Source: an uncultured Rhizobium sp.
GTDB lineage: Bacteria; Pseudomonadota; Alphaproteobacteria; Rhizobiales; Rhizobiaceae
DNA length: 64,000 nucleotides
Assembly (NCBI GenBank): GCA_945952045.1
Contig: CAMFHE010000017.1
Coordinates: forward strand, 1 to 64,000
Reading direction: 5' to 3'
Shown: positions 34,408 to 42,605 of the stretch, in pieces
Numbering within the stretch: the stretch's first letter is position 1
How the letters are laid out: every line of letters begins with the position of its first letter
Translations under genes and position numbers: made by a program
The notes under the pieces: generated by a model
What the model saw: only the letters and a program-made list of their open reading frames with translations
What the model was told of the DNA's origin: nothing
Databases searched by the model: none

Positions 34408-34752
34408 ATGGCAAGCAAATTGAGCGACCGTTGGCAAACCCAAGCCTTACCCCTTTTCGCCGTGCGTGAGATTCTCGACAAACCCCTGGAGGATGAAACG
34501 CCCCAGTCGCGCATCAAACAGATCGGGATGATGAACATCCTCTATATGATGCATCAGGCGCACGAGAAGCTAACACTCTCAAATATAATTGAATTTACCG
34601 GAATGACACGAAGCGGCGTTCTCGAGACGATGGAGCTGCTCGTCAAACGCGGCATACTCACAGAGACCCTTGGCAAGAATTCCGCGGGACGCGGGGTTGC
34701 GAGGCAGTTTAAGCTGTCGCCGGTGGTCCTCGAACAGTTGAGTGCTGGCTAA
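34408..34752 (+). CDS. Winged-helix regulator beside the virB operon (RctA-like)
   Basis: A 114-residue protein with a winged-helix core: LTLSNIIEFTGMTRSGVLETMELLVKRGILTETLG then a Gly/Arg-rich wing (SAGRGVARQFKLSP). Size and position, divergent from and adjacent to a virB operon, resemble RctA of rhizobia, a repressor of conjugation genes. That identity is inference from position and fold. It probably represses the virB operon and keeps transfer silent. Confidence 0.7.
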   Translation: MASKLSDRWQTQALPLFAVREILDKPLEDETPQSRIKQIGMMNILYMMHQAHEKLTLSNIIEFTGMTRSGVLETMELLVKRGILTETLGKNSAGRGVARQFKLSPVVLEQLSAG

Positions 34753-35252
34753 GCGTCTGAAGCCCTCAATCAGACTAGAACTATAAATGATGGTATCGCG
34801 GTAGGCCGCGAGTCTTCTCCGGCGAGTTCGAGAAAGGGACCGTGAGACTAGCGCAACGAGCCAGGCGGTTTACCTCAGACCGAGCGGCAGGCCGAGGCAC
34901 GAGGTCGCCTCTGAAGCGAAGGTCGTTGGCGCTGCAGAGAATCGCCAAGGCTATAGATATTTCAGCGTTTGATTCTGTTGAGTCGCGGGTGAAGGAGACC
35001 AAAATCTGGCTCCGCGTGGCGAAGTGCCTCCGATTTTAAGTGCATATCTAAAATTGCCGCCGACTAGTCCGTGGATCAAGAATCAGCCTAACTCTCAGAT
35101 TGTACTTGGAAATTCCGAGCGAGCGCGAAATTCAGACCGTCCGCGTTAACTTCTTGTTAACCAAAAAGGACTTGCTCCATGACCGGAATCGAAGCCTATT
35201 GTCATTGGCGGAACTTTCCCGGTTTCGCGAAAAATATCGCCACTTGCAGGAA
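34753..35252. promoter_or_regulatory. Region upstream of repA
   Basis: About 500 bases between the regulator and the proposed repA start. It should hold the repABC promoter. Two small open frames (one on each strand) overlap here but neither resembles a protein family. The repA frame is open upstream of the start chosen, back to about 35100, so repA could be longer. Confidence 0.4.
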
Positions 35253-36479
35253 ATGGGTTTTGAGATGGCGAAGACCGCCGCGAAAACAGCGACAGTATTT
35301 GAAGGGTTGACCGAACTCATGGAGCGTCATGCAGACGCTCTCTCCAGTCAACTTCAAGCGCACCATCTTAAGGTTTTCCCTCCCACCTCCGAAAAAGGCA
35401 TTCGAACATTTGCGCCTTCAGAGGCGTCCAAGCTGCTCGGCGTCGGTGAGTCCTATCTCCGACAGACCGTCTCGGAGATGCCGGAGCTGAATGTCAGCGT
35501 GAGTGCAGGAGGTCGGCGGACGTTCTCCATCGAGGATATACACGCAATCCGCAAGCATATGGACCAGATCGGCCGTGGGAACCGACGCTACTTGCCTCAT
35601 CGCCGCGACGGTGAGCAGTTGCAAGTGATCTCGGTGATGAATTTCAAGGGTGGCTCGGGAAAGACGACCACTGCCGCGCATCTCGCACAGTACCTTGCGA
35701 TGCGCGGGTACCGGATATTGGCAATCGATCTTGATCCTCAGGCAAGCCTTTCCGCCCTCTTCGGTAGTCAACCGGAAACGGATGTGGGTCCCAACGAAAC
35801 GCTCTACGGCGCGATTCGGTACGATGAGGAGCAGGTCCCGATCGAACAGGTCGTCCGAGGAACTTACATCCCCGACCTCCACCTGATTCCAGGAAACCTG
35901 GAACTGATGGAATTCGAGCACGATACCCCACGCGCACTGATGCAGCGGAAAGAAGGCGACACGCTGTTCTACGGCCGGATCAGTCAAGTCATTGAAGACA
36001 TCGCGGACAATTATGACGTTGTCGTCATCGACTGCCCTCCCCAGCTGGGTTACCTCACCCTGTCTGCTTTGACGGCGGCAACTTCGATCCTGATCACCGT
36101 GCATCCACAAATGTTGGATGTCATGTCGATGAACCAGTTCTTGGCAATGACATCGAACCTGCTGCGGGAAATCGAGAATGCCGGAGCTCAGTTCAAGTTT
36201 AACTGGATGCGTTACCTCATCACGCGCTTCGAACCGAGCGATGGCCCGCAAAACCAGATGGTCGGTTATCTCCGGTCGATCTTTGGGGAAAATGTTCTCA
36301 ACTTCCCGATGCTTAAAACGACGGCGGTGTCGGACGCCGGCCTGACCAACCAAACATTGTTCGAAGTGGAACGCAGCCAGTTTAACCGATCGACCTATGA
36401 TCGAGCCTTGGAGGCCATGAACGCCGTCAACAACGAGGTCGAAGGCCTGATTAAGAAAGCATGGGGTAGACCGACATGA
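35253..36479 (+). CDS. repA: Plasmid partitioning ATPase RepA (ParA family)
   Basis: A 408-residue Walker-type partition ATPase, also the autorepressor of repABC operons. The N-terminal part has a helix-turn-helix region (APSEASKLLGVGESYLRQTVSEMPELNVSV). The deviant Walker A is NFKGGSGKTTTAAHLAQYLA near residue 130 and the Walker A-prime/B motifs are VVVIDCPPQLGYLTL. Length fits RepA (about 400). The start is uncertain: the ATG used gives MGFEMAKTAAKT, and another lies 12 bases later; neither has a strong ribosome-binding site. The gene is coupled to repB by an ATGA overlap. Confidence 0.95.
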   Translation: MGFEMAKTAAKTATVFEGLTELMERHADALSSQLQAHHLKVFPPTSEKGIRTFAPSEASKLLGVGESYLRQTVSEMPELNVSVSAGGRRTFSIEDIHAIRKHMDQIGRGNRRYLPHRRDGEQLQVISVMNFKGGSGKTTTAAHLAQYLAMRGYRILAIDLDPQASLSALFGSQPETDVGPNETLYGAIRYDEEQVPIEQVVRGTYIPDLHLIPGNLELMEFEHDTPRALMQRKEGDTLFYGRISQVIEDIADNYDVVVIDCPPQLGYLTLSALTAATSILITVHPQMLDVMSMNQFLAMTSNLLREIENAGAQFKFNWMRYLITRFEPSDGPQNQMVGYLRSIFGENVLNFPMLKTTAVSDAGLTNQTLFEVERSQFNRSTYDRALEAMNAVNNEVEGLIKKAWGRPT

Positions 36480-37498
36480 GCCGCAAGCACATCCTCGGGG
36501 TTTCGACAGACGCACCCGAAACGCCCTCAGCAGAGAACCGGACGGCAAAGAGCCGCTCCATGCCGCTTTTGGGCGTCGCCAGGAAAGAACGCGATCCGTC
36601 AACGAAGCTGACTGCAAACATCGGAAATGCGCTGCGCGAGCAAAACGATCGTCTTGGCCGCGCGGAGGAGATCGAGCGGCGTCTCGCTGAGGGGCAGACT
36701 GTGGTCGAGCTGGACGCATCGTCCATCGAGCCTTCCTTCGTGCAGGATCGAATGCAGGGAGACATTGATGGGCTCCTTGCTTCGATTCGCGAGCAAGGGC
36801 AGCAGGTCCCGATTCTTGTCAGGCCGCATCCGGAGCTGCCGGGGCGCTATCAGGTTGCCTTTGGCCATCGCCGGCTGCGCGCAGTGTCGGGCCTGGGCCT
36901 CCCTGTAAAAGCCGTCGTTCGCGATCTGACCGACGAGCAGCTTGTGGTCGCCCAAGGTCAGGAAAACAATGAGCGTGAAGATCTTAGCTTCATAGAGAAG
37001 GCGCGGTTTGCGCATCAACTGAACAAGCAATTCCCGCGAGAAATCGTTATCGCTGCAATGTCGATAGACAAGAGCAATCTGTCGAAGATGCTCCTGCTTG
37101 TCGATGCATTGCCCCCGGAATTGATTGATGCCATCGGGGCTGCGCCAGGAGTCGGACGGCCAAGTTGGCAACAACTCGCGGAACTGGTGGAGAAGGCAGC
37201 GTCTGCAGCGGGCGCGATAAACTTTGCGACCTCGACAGAGGTGCAGATGCTGCCATCGGCAGAACGGTTCAAGGCGGTGATCGGCCATCTGAAACCGGGT
37301 CGTATTGCGCGTGGATTGCCGGACGTTATGTCGACCCCGGATGGGGACAGACTTGCGCAGGTGACACAGAGCAAGAGCAAGCTGGAAATCACGATCGACA
37401 AGAAGGCGACGCCAGACTTTGCCGCCTTCGTGCTCGAACATTTGCCGGCGCTCTACCAAGAGCACCGTGCAAAGCATCAACTGAAACAGGGAGACTAA
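36476..37498 (+). CDS. repB: Plasmid partitioning protein RepB (ParB family)
   Basis: A 340-residue DNA-binding protein that loads on parS. The ParB core is clear: DGLLASIREQGQQVPILVRPHPELPGRYQVAFGHRRLRAVSGLGLPVKAVVRDL, with the nucleotide-binding GHRR motif, then EDLSFIEKARFAHQL and the helix-turn-helix REIVIAAMSIDKSNLSKMLLL. A C-terminal dimerisation part follows. Start overlaps the repA stop by four bases. Two palindromes after repC are its likely binding sites. Confidence 0.95.
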   Translation: MSRKHILGVSTDAPETPSAENRTAKSRSMPLLGVARKERDPSTKLTANIGNALREQNDRLGRAEEIERRLAEGQTVVELDASSIEPSFVQDRMQGDIDGLLASIREQGQQVPILVRPHPELPGRYQVAFGHRRLRAVSGLGLPVKAVVRDLTDEQLVVAQGQENNEREDLSFIEKARFAHQLNKQFPREIVIAAMSIDKSNLSKMLLLVDALPPELIDAIGAAPGVGRPSWQQLAELVEKAASAAGAINFATSTEVQMLPSAERFKAVIGHLKPGRIARGLPDVMSTPDGDRLAQVTQSKSKLEITIDKKATPDFAAFVLEHLPALYQEHRAKHQLKQGD

Positions 37499-37502
37499 CC
37501 CG

Positions 37503-37559
37503 CAAAAGAAAAGAGCCCCCTCAACGTTGCCGTCGTGGAAGCCCTTCTGTCTCTTTAGC
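37503..37559 (-). ncRNA. Antisense ctRNA of the repABC replicon
   Basis: The repB-repC gap of repABC plasmids encodes a small antisense RNA that limits repC expression and causes incompatibility. On the minus strand here a -35 TTGACG (37589-37594) is followed after 17 bases by GATTCT, in a segment (GATTCGAGGAAATGCGATTC) of the type strongly conserved in this gap. The transcript would be about 57 bases. It would end where AAAGAG pairs with CTCTTT before a T-rich run (TCTTTTCTTTT). The exact ends are predicted, not observed. Confidence 0.6.
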
Positions 37560-37653
37560 ACGAACAGAATCGCATTTCCTCGAATCTTCGTCAAGAGTCT
37601 TTGGCACCGTTTTGGTGAGCGGATTTCTTTTGCCTGCGTAAAGGTAAAAGACG

Positions 37654-38868
37654 ATGCAGACAGGAAGTGTAACGACGCCGTTCGGGCGGCGGCCCATAAC
37701 GCTTGCGCTCGTGCGGCGCCAGGCGGCCGCGGCCGACATAAAGCAAGGTAAGACGGCGGACAAGTGGACGGTCTTCAGGGATGCCTCGGCCGCCATGGAA
37801 CTGTTGGGAATTCACTCCAACAGCCTTGCGGTTCTCAACGCGCTTTTGAGCTTCTATCCTGAGAATGAGCTGCGCCAGGACGCCCAGCTGATCGTCTTCC
37901 CTTCGAATGCTCAGCTGGCACTTCGAGCTCACGCGATGGCGGGCGCGACCTTGCGCAGACACATCGCCATACTCGTTGAAGCGGGTCTGATCATCCGGAA
38001 GGATAGCGCCAATGGTAAGCGCTTTGCCCGTAAGAACGGTGAAGGTCAGATTGAGGGCGCTTTTGGCTTCGACTTGTCGCCGCTCCTGGCACGATCCGAG
38101 GAGTTGGCAATGCTCTCTCAGCAAGTAGCGGCGAACAGAGCGGCGTTCAGAAAGGCGAAGGAGAATCTCACGATCTGCCGACGCGACGTCCGGAAACTGA
38201 TCACCGCCGCTATGGAAGAGGGTGCCGAAGGCGATTGGCGTGTAGTCGAGGACGTGTATGTGGCGCTTGTGAGCAGAATCCCTCGTGTACCGTCGCTTAC
38301 CGACGTGAAGGCGGTCCTTGAGGAAATGGAGATGCTTCGTGAGGAGATAGTCAATAGATTGGAAACTCAGGAGAATTCCAAAAATTCTAGCACCAATGAC
38401 GCTCATATTGAGCAGCACATAGAGAATTCAAAATCCGAATCTAACTATGAATTTGAACCTCGCTCTGAAAAAGAGCAGGGGGCGAAGCCGAGCGATATTA
38501 GTCGACCGAGAAGTGAGCCAATAAAGTCGTTCCCGCTGGGTGTGGTTTTGAAGGCATGCCCGACCATATCTGACTATGGACCAGGCGGGGGGATCGGAAA
38601 CTGGCGTGAGTTGATGTCCGCCGCGGTAGTGGTTCGATCCATGCTGAAGGTAAGTCCGTCGGCCTATCAGGAGGCCTGCGATATAATGGGCCCAGAAAAT
38701 GCGGCGGCGGCGATTGCTTGTATTCTGGAGCGTGCGAACTTCATTCACTCGGCCGGCGGCTATCTGCGGGATTTGACACGGCGCACTGAGCGAGGAGAGT
38801 TTTCGCTTGGCCCGATGATAATGGCATTGTTGAAGGCAAACCCGCAGAGAAGTTTGCAGGCTGGTTAG
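37654..38868 (+). CDS. repC: Replication initiator RepC
   Basis: A 404-residue initiator that binds the origin inside its own gene. Recognisable parts are TTPFGRRPITLALVRRQ at the N-terminus, a winged-helix region (FPSNAQLALRAHAMAGATLRRHIAILVEAGLIIRKDS) and the C-terminal SPSAYQEACDIMGPENAAAAIACILERA. The AT-rich middle of the gene encodes a low-complexity Asn/Glu/Ser linker. Expression is expected to be held down by the antisense RNA upstream and by RepA/RepB repression. Confidence 0.95.
   Translation: MQTGSVTTPFGRRPITLALVRRQAAAADIKQGKTADKWTVFRDASAAMELLGIHSNSLAVLNALLSFYPENELRQDAQLIVFPSNAQLALRAHAMAGATLRRHIAILVEAGLIIRKDSANGKRFARKNGEGQIEGAFGFDLSPLLARSEELAMLSQQVAANRAAFRKAKENLTICRRDVRKLITAAMEEGAEGDWRVVEDVYVALVSRIPRVPSLTDVKAVLEEMEMLREEIVNRLETQENSKNSSTNDAHIEQHIENSKSESNYEFEPRSEKEQGAKPSDISRPRSEPIKSFPLGVVLKACPTISDYGPGGGIGNWRELMSAAVVVRSMLKVSPSAYQEACDIMGPENAAAAIACILERANFIHSAGGYLRDLTRRTERGEFSLGPMIMALLKANPQRSLQAG
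38345..38460. other. Predicted replication origin (oriV) inside repC
   Basis: A clearly AT-rich stretch in the otherwise GC-rich repC gene with two direct copies of GAGAATTC (38371-38378 and 38422-38429, 51 bases apart) and several AAAATTC-like words. In repABC plasmids the origin has been mapped to the AT-rich region in the middle of repC. Assigned from that precedent and base composition. Confidence 0.55.
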
Positions 38869-39303
38869 GCTTCGAATGCCGCAATCCGAAAGCCGATACC
38901 CGTGGTGCGGCGAAGGAAGTGACGGTAGATTGTTGATGGTGGTCAGCTGACCACTGTTCTAAGCGGTTGAGCGGGAACGCATTTTGTCTTCTCGGAGATG
39001 CGTATGATGTAGCTAGGAACAGGGTTGGCTCACGCCGGCGTTGAAGGAAAAGGCGAAAACTAGAGGGCTTGGCTGGCGGCGAACGAAGATCGGCTGCGGA
39101 AACCCATTACGCCGTCTGCTACCTCTTGGCAAAGTTCTAGGGAGGGTGTCGCTATAATAAGGCGACATCAGTAAAGGTTTCGTAGCCCCTAATGTCAGGC
39201 GACGCTGCCGCCTTCAGTTATGATCAGGACGTGGAAGAACGAAGACCTATCTGAGTGGGTAATTTCATAGCCATTAGTCAGTGCCCCGGATACACACGAT
39301 TCT
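38869..39303. other. Non-coding region downstream of repC
   Basis: No supported gene. It contains the first parS-like palindrome and otherwise unremarkable sequence up to the second palindrome. A 63-codon minus-strand frame crossing its end does not look like a protein except for weak integrase-like sequence. Confidence 0.5.
38939..38954. promoter_or_regulatory. parS-like palindrome 1
   Basis: A perfect 16-base palindrome GTGGTCAGCTGACCAC about 70 bases after the repC stop. Centromere sites of repABC plasmids are 16-base palindromes with an AGCT core, and in R. etli p42d the site is downstream of repC. The likely RepB-binding site. Confidence 0.7.
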
Positions 39304-39319
39304 GTGGTCAACTGACCAC
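39304..39319. promoter_or_regulatory. parS-like palindrome 2
   Basis: GTGGTCAACTGACCAC, identical to palindrome 1 except for one central base, 365 bases further on. It is extended by a flanking T and A to an 18-base dyad. A second RepB-binding site is the simplest reading. Confidence 0.65.
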
Positions 39320-39459
39320 AGACCTAAGTATCTGAATAATAATGCCGTTTTTAGTCGGTTTTCTGAGTCCCAAGATGTCACCTGAGCCGGTCGCCATGAT
39401 ATGGCTGTGGCTAGAAGATTAATGGTGACCGCGCGAGATACCTCGTGTGCGCCTTCGTC

Positions 39460-39830
39460 ACCCAACGCTCCACTTCCTGGGCTAGAAGTCGCTAGGCGCC
39501 GACATCCTTGCCTTGGTCGGCAACGAGCCGGAAGAGCTAATCGTGCGCGATCGTGCCCTAACCCAAGCTGAGCAGGTCTCAGGTGCGACGGCAGGGGCAG
39601 GTTGGACCGGAGGAGCCGCGACCGATCTCAAATTGCGGCGAACAGGGACGGCCATCCGTTTGCCAAGGATATCGACCCAGCTGCGACCGCCCCTCACCTA
39701 GCCCCGGCCGAGGTCGAGCCCGACAATCTTCGAGCGGCCTAAGCTGGTCGGCACAGCTGATGAGCAGCATGGCCTGGTTGCGAGGGCCTCGTAACGTGAT
39801 GCATAGGCTTTCCGTATGTTCGCCGGATTG
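39460..39830 (-). pseudogene. Degraded, internally deleted tyrosine recombinase
   Basis: Pieces in all three minus-strand frames match the intact recombinase encoded at 44.5-45.6 kb: ANIRKAYAS (intact ANTRKAYAS), QAMLLISCADQLR (RAMLLIGFAGGLR), KIVGLDLGRG (EITGLDLGRD), GRSWVDILGKRMAV (GRGWVEIFDKGALL), EIGRGSSGPTCP (EIGRGSSDATCP), and LFRLVADQGKDVGA then LLAQEVER (LFRRVTGQGKNVGP then LNDQEVAR). The first two pieces are about 100 residues apart in the intact protein but adjacent here, so an internal deletion has occurred, along with several frameshifts and stops. A trace may continue to about 39.33 kb. Confidence 0.75.
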
Positions 39831-40598
39831 GTGAAGCGTCGAGTGTATGCTCGGTGACCGTGGAACGCAAATGAGGCTCTGGCCCCCATCGATGTTCAAG
39901 GTCTGGCCCGTCGTGAATTCACTCTCCATCGCGTAGATGTAGGCGGGTGCAACGTCGGCGGGGGTGGCGATCCGCCCCACCGGCAGCCGCGCCGCCATGC
40001 TCTCGAAATAGCTGGTTTTGGCGGTCCCCGCGAGTTCATCGAACATCGGGGTATCGACCCAGCCAGGGGAAACGACGTTCACTCGCGTTGGCGCGAGCTC
40101 CAATGAAAGAGCATGCGCGAGATAGCCGAATGAACCGGCGACGGCGGCCACGACAGCTCCCCCTGGCGCAGGAGGTCTGTCCTTGTTGATGCCCGAGGTG
40201 AAGGTCAGGGAACCGCCTCTTCTAAGCGCACGGACCGCATGTTTGGCCACCAGGACGGCGCCGACCAGCTTGTTGTTCAGGAATGCGCGCACGCCATCGA
40301 TGTCCGTGCGGTCGATCGGATCGCCGGGCGGGAGCGTGCCCGCCGTCGACACCAGATGGTCGAAGGCGCCGATCTCGCCGAACAGTCGGCCCATCTCGGC
40401 TTCCCGTGTGAGATCGGCCGAGATGCCGCGCAGACGGGTCCCTGCGGGAAGCGTCTCAGCCGCCGCTTGGAACTTGTCCTCGGAGCGGCCGACGATCACA
40501 ACTTCCGCACCGCGCTGGAGCGCAGCGATGGCCACGCCGAGCCCGATGCCCGAGCTGCCGCCGATGACGATAACTTTCTTGCCCATTAGCTTTGCCAT
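39579..40598 (-). CDS. SDR-family oxidoreductase with a read-through tail into an integrase remnant
   Basis: The first 243 residues (down to base 39870) are a complete-looking SDR: cofactor motif IGGSSGIGLGVA, a Ser in SLTFTSG, and the C-terminal block TTGQTLNIDGGQSLI where such proteins normally end. The usual Tyr of YxxxK is absent or altered (FGYLAHALSLEL). The native stop is missing, and the frame runs 97 more residues through a decayed integrase on the same strand. The start MAKLMGKK has GGAGG 7 bases upstream. The tail is probably an artefact of the recombination event; whether the enzyme still folds is unknown. Confidence 0.7.
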   Translation of the reverse strand: MAKLMGKKVIVIGGSSGIGLGVAIAALQRGAEVVIVGRSEDKFQAAAETLPAGTRLRGISADLTREAEMGRLFGEIGAFDHLVSTAGTLPPGDPIDRTDIDGVRAFLNNKLVGAVLVAKHAVRALRRGGSLTFTSGINKDRPPAPGGAVVAAVAGSFGYLAHALSLELAPTRVNVVSPGWVDTPMFDELAGTAKTSYFESMAARLPVGRIATPADVAPAYIYAMESEFTTGQTLNIDGGQSLICVPRSPSIHSTLHQSGEHTESLCITLRGPRNQAMLLISCADQLRPLEDCRARPRPGLGEGRSQLGRYPWQTDGRPCSPQFEIGRGSSGPTCPCRRT

Positions 40599-40658
40599 GA
40601 GTGCCTCCATAGATGTCCGATGAGGGTTGAACTGCTCTCCGGCGAGAGCCGCGCGGGA

Positions 40659-41111
40659 TTAGCCTTCGTAGGCGCGCTCGAGATCCGCGATGACGATCTT
40701 CTTCATCTTGTACATCGCCCGCATCACCCGGCTGGCCCGCTCCTGATCAGGATCGGCAATCATCCGGAGTAGAATGCTGGGCGAGACCTGCCAGTAAACG
40801 CCGAACTTGTCGGTCAGCCAGCCGCAGGGCTGTTCCTTGCCGCCGTCGGCGGTGAGGGCGTACCAGTAGTAATCCGTCTCCGTCTGGTCGCCGGTCTCCA
40901 CCAGAAAGGAGAACGCTTCGTTATAGGGGACGGACGAGTTGGCGTTGAGCGCAGCGACAGGCAGGCCCGGCAGTTCGAAGCGCACGACAGACAGTTCAGG
41001 GTCGGGCAGCTTCGTGCGTTCGAGGACCTTGCAGGCGTCGAACACGGACATGTAGAATTCCATGGCTTCTTCGGCACGTCCGTTGAACCAGAGGTGAGGG
41101 TAGAGTTTCAT
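40659..41111 (-). CDS. PhnB-like VOC-family protein
   Basis: A 150-residue protein with the PhnB-type glyoxalase fold: MKLYPHLWFNGRAEEAMEFYMSVF at the N-terminus, NSSVPYNEAFSFLVETGDQTETDYYWYALTADGGKEQPCGWLTDKFGVYWQVSP in the middle. These proteins were once annotated as 3-demethylubiquinone-9 3-methyltransferases, but no methyltransferase fold is present. Function unknown. Good AAGGAGAAGG ribosome-binding site. It probably shares a transcript with the DUF1127 gene, which ends 12 bases upstream. Confidence 0.85.
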   Translation of the reverse strand: MKLYPHLWFNGRAEEAMEFYMSVFDACKVLERTKLPDPELSVVRFELPGLPVAALNANSSVPYNEAFSFLVETGDQTETDYYWYALTADGGKEQPCGWLTDKFGVYWQVSPSILLRMIADPDQERASRVMRAMYKMKKIVIADLERAYEG

Positions 41112-41123
41112 ATTCCTTCTCCT

Positions 41124-41387
41124 TCAGAGCGTGGCAGCACGGGATGAGGGATGGCCGGCCAGCGGGATCACCGAGCCATCCCATTCGCGCTCGAAGCCGA
41201 TGTCGTGCAGCCGATGGTCCGAAAACCGCTCGATGCGCCGCATGGCCACGCGGTGGGTCAATGCCAGGAGCAGCTGCCCGGCAGTGCGGTGCACCGACGA
41301 AACCAGCGACAAAGCGTCCATCGTGATCCTGCGCCCGAACGGGCGGCTATCGGTACAGATAGCCGCGTGTGCGTGACTTTTGATCAT
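41124..41387 (-). CDS. Small DUF1127-type protein
   Basis: An 87-residue protein whose C-terminal half (RIERFSDHRLHDIGFEREWDG) matches the short basic DUF1127 motif found in many small alphaproteobacterial proteins. Some DUF1127 proteins bind RNA and affect phosphate and carbon metabolism. The first 45 residues are less typical. It is divergent from a LysR gene that may control it together with the VOC and SDR genes. Confidence 0.65.
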   Translation of the reverse strand: MIKSHAHAAICTDSRPFGRRITMDALSLVSSVHRTAGQLLLALTHRVAMRRIERFSDHRLHDIGFEREWDGSVIPLAGHPSSRAATL

Positions 41388-41526
41388 AGCAAGGTCCTTC
41401 TCTCATTGTTGCCGGAGTCGCGAAGCTCCGAGAAAGTGCTCGAATGAGAGAGAGATTGAGCACTTTCCCGCTGGACGACAAACGAGTAATGGGGGATCAT
41501 TTGTGACTATTGCTCACAGGTTTGCG

Positions 41527-42426
41527 ATGGCCCGCCAACTTCCGCCTCTGCCCACGCTCCCGGCATTCGACGCCGCCGCGCGCCATCTAAGTTTCACGAA
41601 GGCTGCGGCGGAGTTGAATGTGACGCACGGAGCCATCAGCCGGGCGGTGCGACATCTCGAAGAGGCCCTCGGCGCACGACTGTTCGAGCGCGGGACACGC
41701 TCAGTGCGGCTTACGGCAGAAGGAACGGTGTATGCGGCTGAAGTTGGAGCAGCCCTGGATCGGATAAGCGTCGCCACCATGGCAACCGCCGCATCGCGAT
41801 CATCCGGCATTCTGAATGTCAGCACGTCCGATGGCTTCGCCGGGCGGTGGCTCGTGCCGCGCTTGAACCGCTTTCACCGGGCTCATCCCGACATCGACGT
41901 GCGGCTCTCGACGTCGGGTGCCCTTATCGACTTCGTCAGGGACGGGATAGACATTGCAATCCGCTACGGCGAGGGCAGGTACGACAAGGTGACTTCGGAG
42001 CTGCTGATGGAGGAAGACGTCACGCCGGTCTGTAGCCCCGAACTGCTGCAAGGAGAGCATCCCCTGCGCGCACTTGAGGATCTGCGGCATCACAGGCTCA
42101 TCCACGACAACTTCCGCATCGGCTGGTCAACATGGCTCCAGGCCGCGGGCCTCTACGGCATTGACCACACAAGCGGCGTGAGATTTGAAACCGCGGCCGA
42201 TGCCGTCGAGGCCGCCGTGCAAGGGGAGGGGGTTCTTCTCGGGCGCAGCGCGCTGGTTTTGGCCGATCTGGCATCGGGGCGGCTGGTCCGTCCTTTCGAT
42301 CTCGCGTTGAAATCGCGATGGAGCTATTACGTCGTCTATCCCGAAGGCGGGCTTCGACATCGGAAAGTGAGGGCGTTTCGGGATTGGCTCGTTAGCGAGG
42401 CGATAGCCGATCACACGAGCCAGTAG
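41527..42426 (+). CDS. LysR-family regulator (GcvA-like)
   Basis: A 299-residue transcription factor. The N-terminal winged helix reads MARQLPPLPTLPAFDAAARHLSFTKAAAELNVTHGAISRAVRHLEEALGARLFERG, closest in type to GcvA/AmpR regulators. The periplasmic-binding-like effector domain follows (LNVSTSDGFAGRWLVPRLNRFHRAHPDIDVRLSTS). An upstream GTG with a GGGGGA site would add eight residues and is a real alternative start. It is divergent from the DUF1127-VOC-SDR genes, its probable targets. Confidence 0.9.
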   Translation: MARQLPPLPTLPAFDAAARHLSFTKAAAELNVTHGAISRAVRHLEEALGARLFERGTRSVRLTAEGTVYAAEVGAALDRISVATMATAASRSSGILNVSTSDGFAGRWLVPRLNRFHRAHPDIDVRLSTSGALIDFVRDGIDIAIRYGEGRYDKVTSELLMEEDVTPVCSPELLQGEHPLRALEDLRHHRLIHDNFRIGWSTWLQAAGLYGIDHTSGVRFETAADAVEAAVQGEGVLLGRSALVLADLASGRLVRPFDLALKSRWSYYVVYPEGGLRHRKVRAFRDWLVSEAIADHTSQ

Positions 42427-42447
42427 GCCCTTGCGCCAATAGATTTC

Positions 42448-42469
42448 GGCTGGGGGGTCGACCCCAGCC
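42448..42469 (+). terminator. Hairpin downstream of the LysR gene
   Basis: GGCTGGGG and CCCCAGCC form a perfect 8-base stem around GGTCGA, 22 bases after the LysR stop. There is no T-run. It lies between two converging genes and may end transcription from either. Confidence 0.4.
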
Positions 42470-42605
42470 TGACGGCCGAATGCCTTCGTCAGATTGCTTC
42501 TGAACCGATCCTACCGGCGCTGACGAGGACGACTTGCTTCGCGCGCCTTGCGTGGACGAAGGTGTGATTCGGCATAGCCAATCAAGCGACCGGATGGATC
42601 GCGGA

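Noticed and set aside
34781..35039. Two small overlapping open frames between the regulator and repA
   Set aside because: No ribosome-binding site, no family resemblance, and they overlap each other on opposite strands.
35418..36719. 433-codon open frame on the minus strand across repA and repB
   Set aside because: repA and repB are certain on the other strand; the antisense frame has no recognisable domain.
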